Shown: piece after piece, positions 5,361 through 13,496 of the stretch
Layout of the letters: each line of letters starts with the position of its first letter
Position numbering within the stretch: the stretch's first letter is position 1
NCBI GenBank assembly: GCA_013817115.1
Contig: JACDDG010000018.1
Coordinates: forward strand, 1-14,566
DNA length: 14,566 bases
Direction: 5' to 3'
Source: Parachlamydiaceae bacterium
GTDB lineage: Bacteria > Chlamydiota > Chlamydiia > Chlamydiales > Parachlamydiaceae
The notes under the pieces: model-generated
Seen by the model: the letters and a program-made list of their open reading frames with translations, nothing else
What the model was told of the DNA's origin: nothing
The model's database searches: none
Translations under genes and position numbers: made by a program

Positions 5361-7097
5361 CTAAGGTGAAAGTAAATCCTTATTTTTTACCTTTAAAATT
5401 TGAGGTAATAATATCGTAAAAGTGCTTCCTTTATTTACGTTGCTAGAAACAGTAATTTCACCCCCCATCAAAGTACAGAATCTCTTAGTCAAATACAATC
5501 CCAAACCTGTTCCTTCTGGAGAAGTAGTCGAATTTATCTGGCTAAACATCTGAAATAATTTATTCAAGTTCTCTTTTTTAATGCCCACCCCTGTATCTAT
5601 CACTTCAAATTTGACCCATCTTGTTTGATCTCGTAAGAAGTATGAAACCTTAAGGCTTACGGTTCCATTCATGGTGAATTTGCAGGAATTTCCGATTAGA
5701 TTCAATAAACACTCTATTAGTTTCGTTGCATCGGTGTAAATTTCAACGGTTTTTGGGGGGGAATCAAGCACAAAGGTATTAAATTTTTTAACTGCTAATG
5801 GTGTTGCCATGATTTCAATCTCATTCAACAACTCTATCAAATCAACACTGCTTAAGAAAAGTTCCATTTTCCCTGCTTCAATCTTAGAAATATCTAGTAC
5901 GTTATTAATGAGAGATAGCAAATGCTTTCCTGACATTTTTATTTTTTCAAGATCAGGAATAAATTCCACGATTCTTTTTTCCTTTATTTCTTCTGACAAC
6001 AATTCACTGTAGCCAATGATGGTATTCAAGGGTGTGCGTAATTCATGACTGATGTTCGTCAAAAACTCAGACTTTGCATTGTTGGCATGGATGATATTTC
6101 TGTTGGCGAATTCTAATTCACTAAGAGCTAGATTTAGATCTTTAGTCCTTTCAATGACTCGATTTTCTACTTCTTCATAGGCTCTTTCTTTTTCCTGTAA
6201 AAGACTAGATATTATTAAAAGAGGTACAAAGATGACCCCCATGAAAGACTGCACTAAAAAAAGTGGATTTATAAGTGTAGTTTCTCCGAGGCCTGTATTG
6301 TTATTAATGGCGCCGTAGATGGTGAATCCGGAGATCAATAATGCAGATAACATACCTAATTGCTGTCCAAAACGCATTGTTGCCCATATTGGAAAGGGGA
6401 GAAGCAAATACGCTACAGGATATTTTTTAAAATATATTAAGCAAGCTACAATTTGTAAGAATACAATAAATAATAACAGCTCCAGCCACAAAAGAAAGTT
6501 AAATTTAGGCAGAGATTTCCGATACCACGCCATAATTACGGGAGTAAAAATCAGGGTGCCCATGGAATCCCCCAGCCAGAAAGTAAAAAGCGTGTAAGTG
6601 TAATTGACTGAAAAAATCGAAAATAATTTAAGATCTGTGATCCCAATGATTGGGCTGATAAGACAGGATAGCAACGAAGAAAAAATAATAAAGACGATAG
6701 CGTTTCTAGAAGATTCAAATGGATTGTTTGATCCTGTTAACTTTTTTAAAACGTAAGCTCCTGCAAAAGCTTGCAAAACTACACCAACACCAAGTATGGC
6801 AGATACAGGGTAACTGGGGATTGAGCCGAATAAAGTTCCTAGCCAGATTGCAGGCCATACCCAGTATCCTCTCCACAAAACGGCAGATAAGGCGATGCCT
6901 GCTGGGGGCCACACAGGGGATATGATGTCAGGTGGAATTGCTAACATTAAGCCTAATTTAGCTGCAGCAATGAACGCAATGGTAAGAGCAATCAGGAATA
7001 AAAAGTCGTTAAGATTATATTTTAACCAAATTGGATGGGTTGAGGTTAAGATCGTGCTGTGATTTAAGTTTGAGTTGTTCTCTGTTGACATAGTCAT
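5361..7097 (-). CDS. MASE1-domain sensor histidine kinase (orphan)
   Basis: This is a membrane-bound two-component sensor kinase of 578 residues. The N-terminal 300 residues form about eight to ten hydrophobic segments of the MASE1 type, with SPVWPPAGIALSAVLWRG (60-77) as the tell-tale motif. A short coiled coil (about 301-340) leads to HisKA with SHELRTPLNTIIGYSELL (350-367), where His351 is the phosphate acceptor. The HATPase domain has the N box NLIGNSCKF (466-474), G1 DTGVGI (501-506), F box LFQMF and G2 GTGLGL (529-534), so it looks catalytically complete. MASE1 ligands are generally unknown. The ATG at 7097 has AAAGGA 6 nt upstream. No response regulator lies in the window, so the partner is elsewhere. 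Confidence 0.92.
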   Translation of the reverse strand: MTMSTENNSNLNHSTILTSTHPIWLKYNLNDFLFLIALTIAFIAAAKLGLMLAIPPDIISPVWPPAGIALSAVLWRGYWVWPAIWLGTLFGSIPSYPVSAILGVGVVLQAFAGAYVLKKLTGSNNPFESSRNAIVFIIFSSLLSCLISPIIGITDLKLFSIFSVNYTYTLFTFWLGDSMGTLIFTPVIMAWYRKSLPKFNFLLWLELLLFIVFLQIVACLIYFKKYPVAYLLLPFPIWATMRFGQQLGMLSALLISGFTIYGAINNNTGLGETTLINPLFLVQSFMGVIFVPLLIISSLLQEKERAYEEVENRVIERTKDLNLALSELEFANRNIIHANNAKSEFLTNISHELRTPLNTIIGYSELLSEEIKEKRIVEFIPDLEKIKMSGKHLLSLINNVLDISKIEAGKMELFLSSVDLIELLNEIEIMATPLAVKKFNTFVLDSPPKTVEIYTDATKLIECLLNLIGNSCKFTMNGTVSLKVSYFLRDQTRWVKFEVIDTGVGIKKENLNKLFQMFSQINSTTSPEGTGLGLYLTKRFCTLMGGEITVSSNVNKGSTFTILLPQILKVKNKDLLSP

Positions 7098-7268
7098 AAA
7101 TTATCCTTTCGGAGCGCAATATAATAAAAGTTCATACTAGGGGGCGACTCTAAAAAAAACAATATTTTTAATGAAATTAAGCCTTTTAAACGCATAGCAG
7201 CGGAGACTCAGCGGCAGGTAGGAACTGCATGAAGTTGTGTGAGGTTAAAAAGTTATCTTTCGGAATAC
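7098..7268. other. Gene-free stretch upstream of the histidine kinase
   Basis: This half of the 306-bp gap holds the presumed kinase promoter, but no box pair stands out: TATTAT/TATATT near 7117-7125 could serve as a -10 without a convincing -35. A GC-richer patch near 7191-7215 repeats CAGCGG twice. I see no coding frame or RNA gene. Confidence 0.3.
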
Positions 7269-7391
7269 ATAAAGTTTTATTCAACACAAAGGCACAAAGA
7301 CACAAAGAGTTGAACACTTAAAACTTTCAAAAAGATATTTAAATGGAAAAAGCTTTGTGTCTTTGTGCCTTTGTGTTAAATAAAACTTTAT
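7269..7391. repeat. 39-bp near-perfect inverted repeat made of (A/G)CACAAAG octamers
   Basis: Arms 7269-7307 and 7353-7391 are reverse complements over 39 nt with a single mismatch, around a 45-nt AT-rich spacer. The inner 24 nt of each arm are three tandem octamers, ACACAAAG-GCACAAAG-ACACAAAG on the left; the outer part contains ATAAAGTTTTATT. The right arm ends 13 nt after the stop of batD. Transcribed leftward it would form a very long stem and could end or protect the Bat operon mRNA. Similar octamer palindromes occur between genes in many unrelated bacteria, to my recollection, so it may be a dispersed palindromic element. No transposase or target-site duplication is seen. Confidence 0.9.
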
Positions 7392-7403
7392 TCATTATCG
7401 AAG

Positions 7404-9119
7404 TTAATCCCACTTGCCCGTCTCTTCGCTTCCCTTCTCGTAATTGGCTTTATGTTTAGAATATTTAGCGATCGCTTTCCATAGATGCGTGCCATCCCAG
7501 GATTGACGTTGGCCATACAAAGCTGTATTAAGGTCGTTAATAGCCTCTTGCAAAGGCGATGTAACAAAATTCTTAATCTGCGCAAGATTAAAAATTTCAT
7601 AGTCAGGAAATTGAATTTTTGCCCACGCCAAAATATAAGTTTCAGCCTGTTTAGCATCTTTATTATAACAAGCTTGCTTTATTAACGACTTCAAATTCCT
7701 ATTCGAAAAGGTTCGAGTATCGTTGTCGACATTTACATCAGTATCAGCCCTTTTGCCAAAGGCTCTTTTGCATATAGTTCTAAGTAAAATAAAGACCCAA
7801 ATCAAATTTAACCCAATTGAACCCCATACCCATGTTGGCAGAATGGTTGAAAATCTTTCTAATAAATTGTCGCTTCCGACTTTATCCAAATTCTCATTTG
7901 ATTTAAGGGAATTGGCAAATTGTGGATTAGCCAGGTGCGATTGAGTAACTTGATTCGCTTGATCAGCCATCGCAACCAATTCCTCTTTAACTTGAATTGC
8001 TCTGCTAGGTAAAGTTGCAACGCGCATTTGGTTAGTCTTAAGATCCCACCACTTGAGAGATATTTCCGGCAAGATAAGCTCACCAGGTTTTGTTGCAATC
8101 AAGGCTGTTTTGATTTTACGAACACCCGTAAATCCTTTAGCTGTCGTATTGTTCGTAATTTCAGGCTTATCATTATAGTGCTTTACATTTATCGGTAAAT
8201 TTAAAGCGATTTCCGGAATTTGATTCCCTAAACAACCTTCAGCAGCTAATGTAAGTGTCCAAGTAATCGGTTCGCCAACATTTATTTTGTTGGGATCAGC
8301 AGACCATTCTTCTATCAACTTTAGATCTTGCGCTGCAAACCAATTACTTTTATTAAAAGGAGCTGGTATATCCATCACAGTAACTTTTTCGGAATCTGAA
8401 GAAATACGTTTAAATTCTGTTTGAAGGTTAAAAAAGGCACTTCCGCCTTTAATGACTTGCCCTTCGAAGACTATAGGGGAAAAGCGTAGTTCGCCGGAAT
8501 GCTGAGGAAAAACAGCGTATTTGCGTTCCAGAGCTATAAAACGCATGCCATTGGGATGAATGTATTCGTATTGCTTATCTTTTTCTAGGAGCTCAACGAT
8601 TGCGTCGGGATCACTTAAACTAACTTCTGAAAGTGTAGCCTCGGCTAAGTTCACCGAGCGATAAAGACGTATAGTGTAGATAAGTTGAGTTAGCGGATAA
8701 ACGGCCTCTTTAGGCGAAAGTTCTATTTCTAGGAAAAGTGTGTTGTCGGGTTTTGAGGCAGTAGCATTTGTGACTTCAATGAATTTAGACTGAGATAAGT
8801 CTTGTCCGAATGCAATTGAAGGAATGGATATACGGCCGGTAAGCTTAGGTCTTAAAACTAATTTATAGTGGGTTTCATTAGTGAATTTGCCTTTGCTATA
8901 CCCTGTCATAAAATTTTGTGAAGAAGATATAATTTTGAAATCACGCTGAAGAGGGGAGAAATCCGGTTCTCCTTTAATAGGTTCTCTCGAAGAAAAATCC
9001 GCTGTGAAAGCCTCGTCAACCCCTATAGTCGCTCTGTCAAGCGTTAGAGTAACGTCGGCATCTAACAGGGAAAAAGAGCAGAGAGCGCCGAGGATAAAAA
9101 TGTAAAGTCGTGTACTCAT
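7404..9119 (-). CDS. batD: BatD-family protein
   Basis: This 571-residue envelope protein is the last gene of the Bat operon. It has a signal peptide (about 1-22), then a large extracytoplasmic region of beta-sandwich-type repeats (about 23-385). The segment WFAAQDLKLIEEWSADPNKI (260-279), followed by NVGEPITWTLTLAAEGCLGN (280-299), is the most recognisable BatD region. One membrane span (about 428-448) leads to a cytoplasmic tail of about 120 residues. BatD is believed to work with the VWA proteins BatA and BatB at the membrane; the molecular activity is unknown. The ATG at 9119 overlaps the previous stop as ATGA, with GGGAGG 9 nt upstream inside the preceding gene, so translation is coupled. 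The big inverted repeat lies just beyond the stop. Confidence 0.87.
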   Translation of the reverse strand: MSTRLYIFILGALCSFSLLDADVTLTLDRATIGVDEAFTADFSSREPIKGEPDFSPLQRDFKIISSSQNFMTGYSKGKFTNETHYKLVLRPKLTGRISIPSIAFGQDLSQSKFIEVTNATASKPDNTLFLEIELSPKEAVYPLTQLIYTIRLYRSVNLAEATLSEVSLSDPDAIVELLEKDKQYEYIHPNGMRFIALERKYAVFPQHSGELRFSPIVFEGQVIKGGSAFFNLQTEFKRISSDSEKVTVMDIPAPFNKSNWFAAQDLKLIEEWSADPNKINVGEPITWTLTLAAEGCLGNQIPEIALNLPINVKHYNDKPEITNNTTAKGFTGVRKIKTALIATKPGELILPEISLKWWDLKTNQMRVATLPSRAIQVKEELVAMADQANQVTQSHLANPQFANSLKSNENLDKVGSDNLLERFSTILPTWVWGSIGLNLIWVFILLRTICKRAFGKRADTDVNVDNDTRTFSNRNLKSLIKQACYNKDAKQAETYILAWAKIQFPDYEIFNLAQIKNFVTSPLQEAINDLNTALYGQRQSWDGTHLWKAIAKYSKHKANYEKGSEETGKWD

Positions 9120-11083
9120 GGAGCTGTGCCTCCCTTCTTATATTGATAAAGAAATTTACGACGAAGTAACCCACCCGGATCGTCAGGAATGCGCTGAAGC
9201 CATTGTTCATCAATTTTTCTTTGTTGCTCTTCAGGAGTCATCTCTTCTTGAACGGAAACTTCTTGGGCTGGTACTTCTCTCTTCTCTGGGGGTTGCTCTT
9301 GCTTCTCTATTTTTTTGTCAACTTGGTCACGGTATTGTTTTTGTAATTCTTCTGTAGGCGTTTCTTTCTCTTCAGTCCCGGAATTTTGAGTTCTACTCTT
9401 GTCCCGATGATCTTGAGAATCCCGTTGTGATTTAGCGGAAGATTTTTGCTGTTCTGAACCTTTTTCTTGTTCTTTCTGCTCTTTATCAGAACTAGAACTA
9501 GATTCTTCTTCACTATTTCTTTTTTCTAAATCCTGACCTTTTTTATCTTTTGGCTGTTGATTTTTTGAATCATTTTGCCCCGATGAGTCCTCATTTTGAG
9601 GCTCGTCATCTTTTTGATCTTGGGATTGCCCCTCTTGATTTTGATCTGGCTTTTGCTTTTCGTTCTGATCTTTTTTCTGATCTTTGTTTTCTTTATTGTC
9701 TTTGTTGTCTTTATTCTGTTTATTCTGATCGTTTTGTTGTTTTTGGAAATCTTCAATCAGATTTTTATTATAAAGTGCATCTTCATGATCAGGTTGCTTC
9801 TCTAAGACTTCATTGTAAGCCTTGAGGGCAGCTTCAAGGTCACCTTGCTTGGCTTTTGCTGTGCCATAGTTATACAAGCCCTCTGGGGTTGCATCGTGTT
9901 CAAGCAAATTAGCCGAGGTCTCGTAATCTTCTAACTTATAGTTTGTTGCTGCTAACCAGGCTGGATCTTGAAATTTCTCTTTAGCTTCCTGATAGCTTTC
10001 TTGGTGGAAGAGCTGTTCGGCTTGTTGATCAGAAGTGTACCACAAAGAATTCCAGCTAAGTGCTTGCAGCGTCTGAGGAATAATAAACATTGCAATAACC
10101 ACTACACCACGACGAAAAAGAAGTGAAGCGAAAGGCAAGGCTAGCAGGACAAACAGGTATCCATGATCGTGCCATTGAGTTTGCGGGCTTTGGATCTCTT
10201 CTTGCGAATGAAGCTGATGAGCATTAACCAAATGATCACTTATTGCTTGAATGTCACTATCATCTACACTAATCTTAACATATTTTCCGTGGCTTGATTT
10301 TGCTAAGTAATTCAAATTTTCGTTAGCGAGTTTGGTGAGGATCATAGCACCTTTAGAATTGGTCATGAATCCGCCGCTGGGTTTTGGAATAGGAACACTT
10401 TCATCAGTCCCCACGCCTAATATCGAAACTGTAACCTCCTTCAGAACCACTTCTTTAAGTGCTTTGTCCATTTCCTCGTTGGATAATTCAGAAGTTACTA
10501 GCAAGATGGACCCTCCTGAAATTCCCGCTTGAGAAAGCAAGTCACTTGCTTTGGAAATGGCCTTGCTCACACGATGGCCTTTCGCTGGCATTATGGATGT
10601 GTCTAGGGCGGGGAGCAGGGCCTTTATCGTTTCGAGATCGTCTGTAAGAGGGGTCACAATATAGGGATCCTCTGAAAATACGATCAATGCTGTTTGTCCA
10701 TCTTTGTGCAAGCCTAAAAAGTCATTTATTTTATAGAGGGCTCTCTTTAAGCGAGAGGGTTTAATGTCGCCGGCATCCATTGATGGTGATAAATCTAACG
10801 CGATCACCAGGCCCGATTTTGATTTAAAGAGCATTTGAGGTAACATTTCCCAAACGGGGCCCGCCAAAGCAAAAGTGAGCAAAGAAAGGGTTAAGGCTAT
10901 TAACAAATAAGAACGATCTCTTTGTTTAGTTTTTCCGGCAAGAATGTAAGGAAGAAGCTCTTTTGAACAAATTTTATTCCAAATACTCTCTGAGCGTTTG
11001 CTGCGCACCATCAGCCATAGAAGTCCCAGAAGCGGAATAAGAAACCAAAATAGGGCAGGGCGTAAAAAATGGAAATCATTCAT
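9116..11083 (-). CDS. batB: BatB/BatC fusion: membrane VWA domain, TPR and long charged tail
   Basis: This 655-residue protein starts with two membrane spans (about 9-27 and 58-76), followed by a von Willebrand A domain (about 92-290) with the metal motif DLSPSM (97-102). Two more hydrophobic segments (about 307-342) lead to TPR-like helices (about 352-440). A stretch of about 165 residues (447-612), almost only Gln, Lys, Asn, Asp, Glu and Ser, follows. The C-terminus, EQWLQRIPDDPGGLLRRKFL (626-645), is the characteristic end of BatB/TPR proteins. VWA plus TPR in one chain corresponds to BatB and BatC fused. Where the third metal-site motif is expected (usually TDG) it has TSE (197-199), so the site is altered. 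It overlaps batA by 4 nt (ATGA), with GAGG 5 nt before its ATG. Confidence 0.88.
   Translation of the reverse strand: MNDFHFLRPALFWFLIPLLGLLWLMVRSKRSESIWNKICSKELLPYILAGKTKQRDRSYLLIALTLSLLTFALAGPVWEMLPQMLFKSKSGLVIALDLSPSMDAGDIKPSRLKRALYKINDFLGLHKDGQTALIVFSEDPYIVTPLTDDLETIKALLPALDTSIMPAKGHRVSKAISKASDLLSQAGISGGSILLVTSELSNEEMDKALKEVVLKEVTVSILGVGTDESVPIPKPSGGFMTNSKGAMILTKLANENLNYLAKSSHGKYVKISVDDSDIQAISDHLVNAHQLHSQEEIQSPQTQWHDHGYLFVLLALPFASLLFRRGVVVIAMFIIPQTLQALSWNSLWYTSDQQAEQLFHQESYQEAKEKFQDPAWLAATNYKLEDYETSANLLEHDATPEGLYNYGTAKAKQGDLEAALKAYNEVLEKQPDHEDALYNKNLIEDFQKQQNDQNKQNKDNKDNKENKDQKKDQNEKQKPDQNQEGQSQDQKDDEPQNEDSSGQNDSKNQQPKDKKGQDLEKRNSEEESSSSSDKEQKEQEKGSEQQKSSAKSQRDSQDHRDKSRTQNSGTEEKETPTEELQKQYRDQVDKKIEKQEQPPEKREVPAQEVSVQEEMTPEEQQRKIDEQWLQRIPDDPGGLLRRKFLYQYKKGGTAP
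9677..9712 (-). repeat. Four-unit 9-nt coding repeat (Lys-Asp-Asn type) in batB
   Basis: On the coding strand four imperfect 9-nt units encode KDN, KDN, KEN and KDQ (residues 458-469) at the start of the charged linker. The surrounding 450 nt are purine-rich on the coding strand. Such units can change copy number in frame by slippage, altering linker length without breaking the gene. Confidence 0.6.
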
Positions 11084-12084
11084 TTTAGCCTCATTGTTGC
11101 AAACTTTCTAATGGACCATTCGTAAAACATTAGCACACCCAAGGCTAACAAGGCTGCTGCTAAGGGCCATTTATACATTTCTATGCTTGGGCGGTAAGAC
11201 TGGTTGGCTTCTTCACGGGTTTCTAATTGATCGATATGATGATAAATTTTTACCAATTCGTCTGTGTTGTACGCTCTGAAGTATTTTCCTCCCGTTTTTT
11301 CGGAGATCAATTTTAGAGTTTTTTCATCAATTTCAGCTGACGGTAGCGTCATCTGTCCTAGCGCCGTCTGGACTTGCTGGTGTTTTGATCCAATAGCTAC
11401 TGTGTGAATTTTTAAATTTTCATGCGCTGCCAGTTCTGCAGCTTTCTCAGGCATGAGCTCGCCCGCATTGTTATTCCCGTCAGTAATTAAAATTAGGACC
11501 CTGCTGGCCTGAGGGGTATCGCGCAATTGTTTTATCGCAAGTCCAATGGCATCTCCCATCGCCGTTTCAGTTCCTGCCAAGCCAATGACTGTTTCATCCA
11601 AGAGTTGTTTGACTGTAGCAAGATCGAACGTTAAGGGTGTTTGTAAATAGGCCTGAGAGCCAAATAATATGAGGCCAATTCGATCGCCTTTGCGCCGGTC
11701 AATAAAGTCACTTGCAATAACCTTAACAGCAGTTAAACGGTCGGAAAGTTTACCTTTAACTTTAAAATCTTTGATCTGCATGCTACCGGACAAGTCGACG
11801 GCCAACATAATATCTCGACCGCTTTGGGGCAATTCGACTACGTTTCCTATCCATTGAGGTCTTGCTGCAGATGCGATTAAAGCTAGCCAAATAAGAAAAA
11901 GAAAAATGATTTTCAGAGGAGGAGACAATGCTTTACTTGTTCGCTGTTGAAAAATAGCAAAATCACTCATTTCAGGCACGCATAAAGACGCAGACTCATT
12001 CAGTTGAACAGGTGGTACTACCTTGTAGATGAACCACGGAAAAAATATTAAAAGGAATATGTAAGGCCAAGCAAATTCAATCAC
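11080..12084 (-). CDS. batA: BatA-type membrane-anchored VWA protein
   Basis: This von Willebrand A protein has two N-terminal membrane spans (about 4-22 and 55-75), a VWA domain (about 90-285) facing outward or inward between spans, and a C-terminal span (about 306-325). The metal-ion site looks complete: DLSGSM (97-102), a Thr in GTETAMGDA and LITDGNNN (Asp202). I chose the GTG at 12084 (334 aa). It gives the family-typical start MIEFAWP, overlaps the previous stop as GTGA just as the other junctions overlap as ATGA, and has GGTGG about 7 nt upstream. An ATG at 12099 would add five residues but has no ribosome site. It is predicted to act with BatB and BatD in the membrane, driven by the MoxR ATPase encoded upstream. 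Confidence 0.9.
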   Translation of the reverse strand: MIEFAWPYIFLLIFFPWFIYKVVPPVQLNESASLCVPEMSDFAIFQQRTSKALSPPLKIIFLFLIWLALIASAARPQWIGNVVELPQSGRDIMLAVDLSGSMQIKDFKVKGKLSDRLTAVKVIASDFIDRRKGDRIGLILFGSQAYLQTPLTFDLATVKQLLDETVIGLAGTETAMGDAIGLAIKQLRDTPQASRVLILITDGNNNAGELMPEKAAELAAHENLKIHTVAIGSKHQQVQTALGQMTLPSAEIDEKTLKLISEKTGGKYFRAYNTDELVKIYHHIDQLETREEANQSYRPSIEMYKWPLAAALLALGVLMFYEWSIRKFATMRLK

Positions 12085-12551
12085 AAGCGATCCACCCATT
12101 TATGGCAAAGTTGAATAAATTGAACGACATCATCCTTTTCCACAAAGCGTTGGTAAGGACCTTTTAGTAAAATTTGGCCACTTCCTTGGCTAAATTCAGG
12201 AGTGTCTAGCGACTGATCTAAAAAAGTAAGCCACGCAGTGCCGGTAACGCCGGCAATGGGTTCAGGGTGGTTTTGGCAAAGAACAATTCGTCGCAAAAAA
12301 ATCGATAATTCACTCAGGCAAAGTGTCGCATTTCCGTTGCTCTGAAACATCTGTTCGATGCTGCTAAGCTGTTTTCGAGCCTGCTTTTTCAGGGTGGGTT
12401 TTAAATAGCTTTTGATGAGGAAGAAAGCCAAAGCAAGCATGAACAGTATTACCAAAAGCAAAATCCACCACCCAACAGCAGGCGGCCACCATGAAATCGA
12501 AGTGGGTAAGTGAATGTCTCGTAACGGTAGTTCTGGTATAGAATTGTTCAA
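12081..12551 (-). CDS. DUF4381-like membrane protein of the Bat operon
   Basis: This small membrane protein of about 156 residues has one strong transmembrane helix (about 28-48) preceded by LPLRDIHLP and then SWWPPAVGWW (20-29), the typical opening of the DUF4381 proteins found between the DUF58 and batA genes. The remainder (50-156) is a soluble, mostly helical cytoplasmic domain. No catalytic motif is seen; a scaffold role in the Bat complex is inference from position. The start is ambiguous: a GTG at 12557 has no well-spaced ribosome site, while a TTG at 12551 has AGGTG 5 nt upstream, so I prefer TTG. It starts 8 nt after the DUF58 stop and overlaps the batA start. Confidence 0.8.
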   Translation of the reverse strand: MNNSIPELPLRDIHLPTSISWWPPAVGWWILLLVILFMLALAFFLIKSYLKPTLKKQARKQLSSIEQMFQSNGNATLCLSELSIFLRRIVLCQNHPEPIAGVTGTAWLTFLDQSLDTPEFSQGSGQILLKGPYQRFVEKDDVVQFIQLCHKWVDRL

Positions 12552-12559
12552 GTCCACAC

Positions 12560-13495
12560 CTATTTATAAAAATGTTGTTTTAAAACTTCAAAACAGTCTT
12601 CTTGCGTACTGCATTCAATAAAATGAATGTGTCGATGGCTTGAGAGAGCTTTGACTTTATCTTTCCGAAGGGCAAATTGATTTTGATAATTCAGCAAGTT
12701 TTGTTTGTCGAAAGTATTTAACTGAAGCTCTGCATTTCCATCAGTAACAGGAAAAAAACCGTTTTTTGGTAGCATTTCTTCCAAAGGGTCAAAAAGGAAG
12801 CATAAGCACAAGTCACAATGTCTGGCGATTTGAATGAGTTGATCTTCAGCTTGTTGAGTCAAGTTGCGGAAATCGCTGATCACAAAGATTAGGCTTCCTG
12901 GATTAGCCACTTGAGTTAAGCCCGAAATGGCGTGAGTCATAGTGGTTGAGTTAGTGTTAGATTTAGGTCTCTTTGTAATAGTGGTTTTTTCAGCCAAGGC
13001 TTGTAAGAGGGGGAGTAAGCCTCTTTTGCCGAGCTTTGGTCTAAATTCAACATGAGAGGTGTCGTCAAAAATCATTCCTCCCAATCGATTGCCAGCTTGA
13101 AAGGTGTTCCACGAAATATATCCGCTCAAAAGAGAAGCTTGGACAGATTTAAACGACCCTTGAGTGGCAAAGTGCATGGGTGTTCGCATATCAAGGCAAA
13201 GCAATACTTCTCGTTCTTTCTCGACTGTAAATAACTTTGTATGAGCTTTTCCAGTGCGTGCTGTCACGCGCCAATCAATATTGCGGATATCATCCCCGGA
13301 TTGATAAAGCCGGCTTTCAGCGAATTCCATGCCGCGGCCCAAGAAGCGCGACAAATTTTGTCCTCCCTGAGAGCGTCCAAAGCGCAACGCTGTCAACGAG
13401 AGTTGTCTAGCGCTATTTTCTAGCTGTAGCAATTCCGGAAGGGTAACAGAGACACACTGCTCACCTGTACGTTTTGTGTTTGCAATGCCAGTCAT
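12560..13495 (-). CDS. DUF58 family protein (MoxR-associated VWA-like)
   Basis: This 311-residue soluble protein has the DUF58 core: GRGMEFAESRLYQSGDDIRN (53-72), then IDWRVTARTGKAHTKLFTVE (73-92). A VWA-like fold follows, starting with LLCLDMRTPM (98-107), where the DxSxS metal motif is degenerate (D-M-R-T-P), and VISDFRNL near 205. DUF58 proteins are regularly encoded beside MoxR ATPases and are thought to be their partners or adaptors. The frame is open to a TTG at 13519, but I start at the ATG at 13495: it lies one base after the moxR stop and MTGIANTKRT fits the usual N-terminus. The ribosome site is weak, which agrees with translation coupled to moxR. Confidence 0.9.
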   Translation of the reverse strand: MTGIANTKRTGEQCVSVTLPELLQLENSARQLSLTALRFGRSQGGQNLSRFLGRGMEFAESRLYQSGDDIRNIDWRVTARTGKAHTKLFTVEKEREVLLCLDMRTPMHFATQGSFKSVQASLLSGYISWNTFQAGNRLGGMIFDDTSHVEFRPKLGKRGLLPLLQALAEKTTITKRPKSNTNSTTMTHAISGLTQVANPGSLIFVISDFRNLTQQAEDQLIQIARHCDLCLCFLFDPLEEMLPKNGFFPVTDGNAELQLNTFDKQNLLNYQNQFALRKDKVKALSSHRHIHFIECSTQEDCFEVLKQHFYK

Positions 13496-13496
13496 T

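Noticed and set aside
7269..7307. CRISPR-like or tandem array from the octamers
   Set aside because: Only three contiguous octamers per arm with no unique spacers; the arrangement is an inverted repeat, not an array.
9550..9825. Plus-strand open frames opposite the charged linker of batB
   Set aside because: They are mirror frames of the purine-rich coding strand, giving Phe/Leu-rich text without a ribosome site or family likeness.
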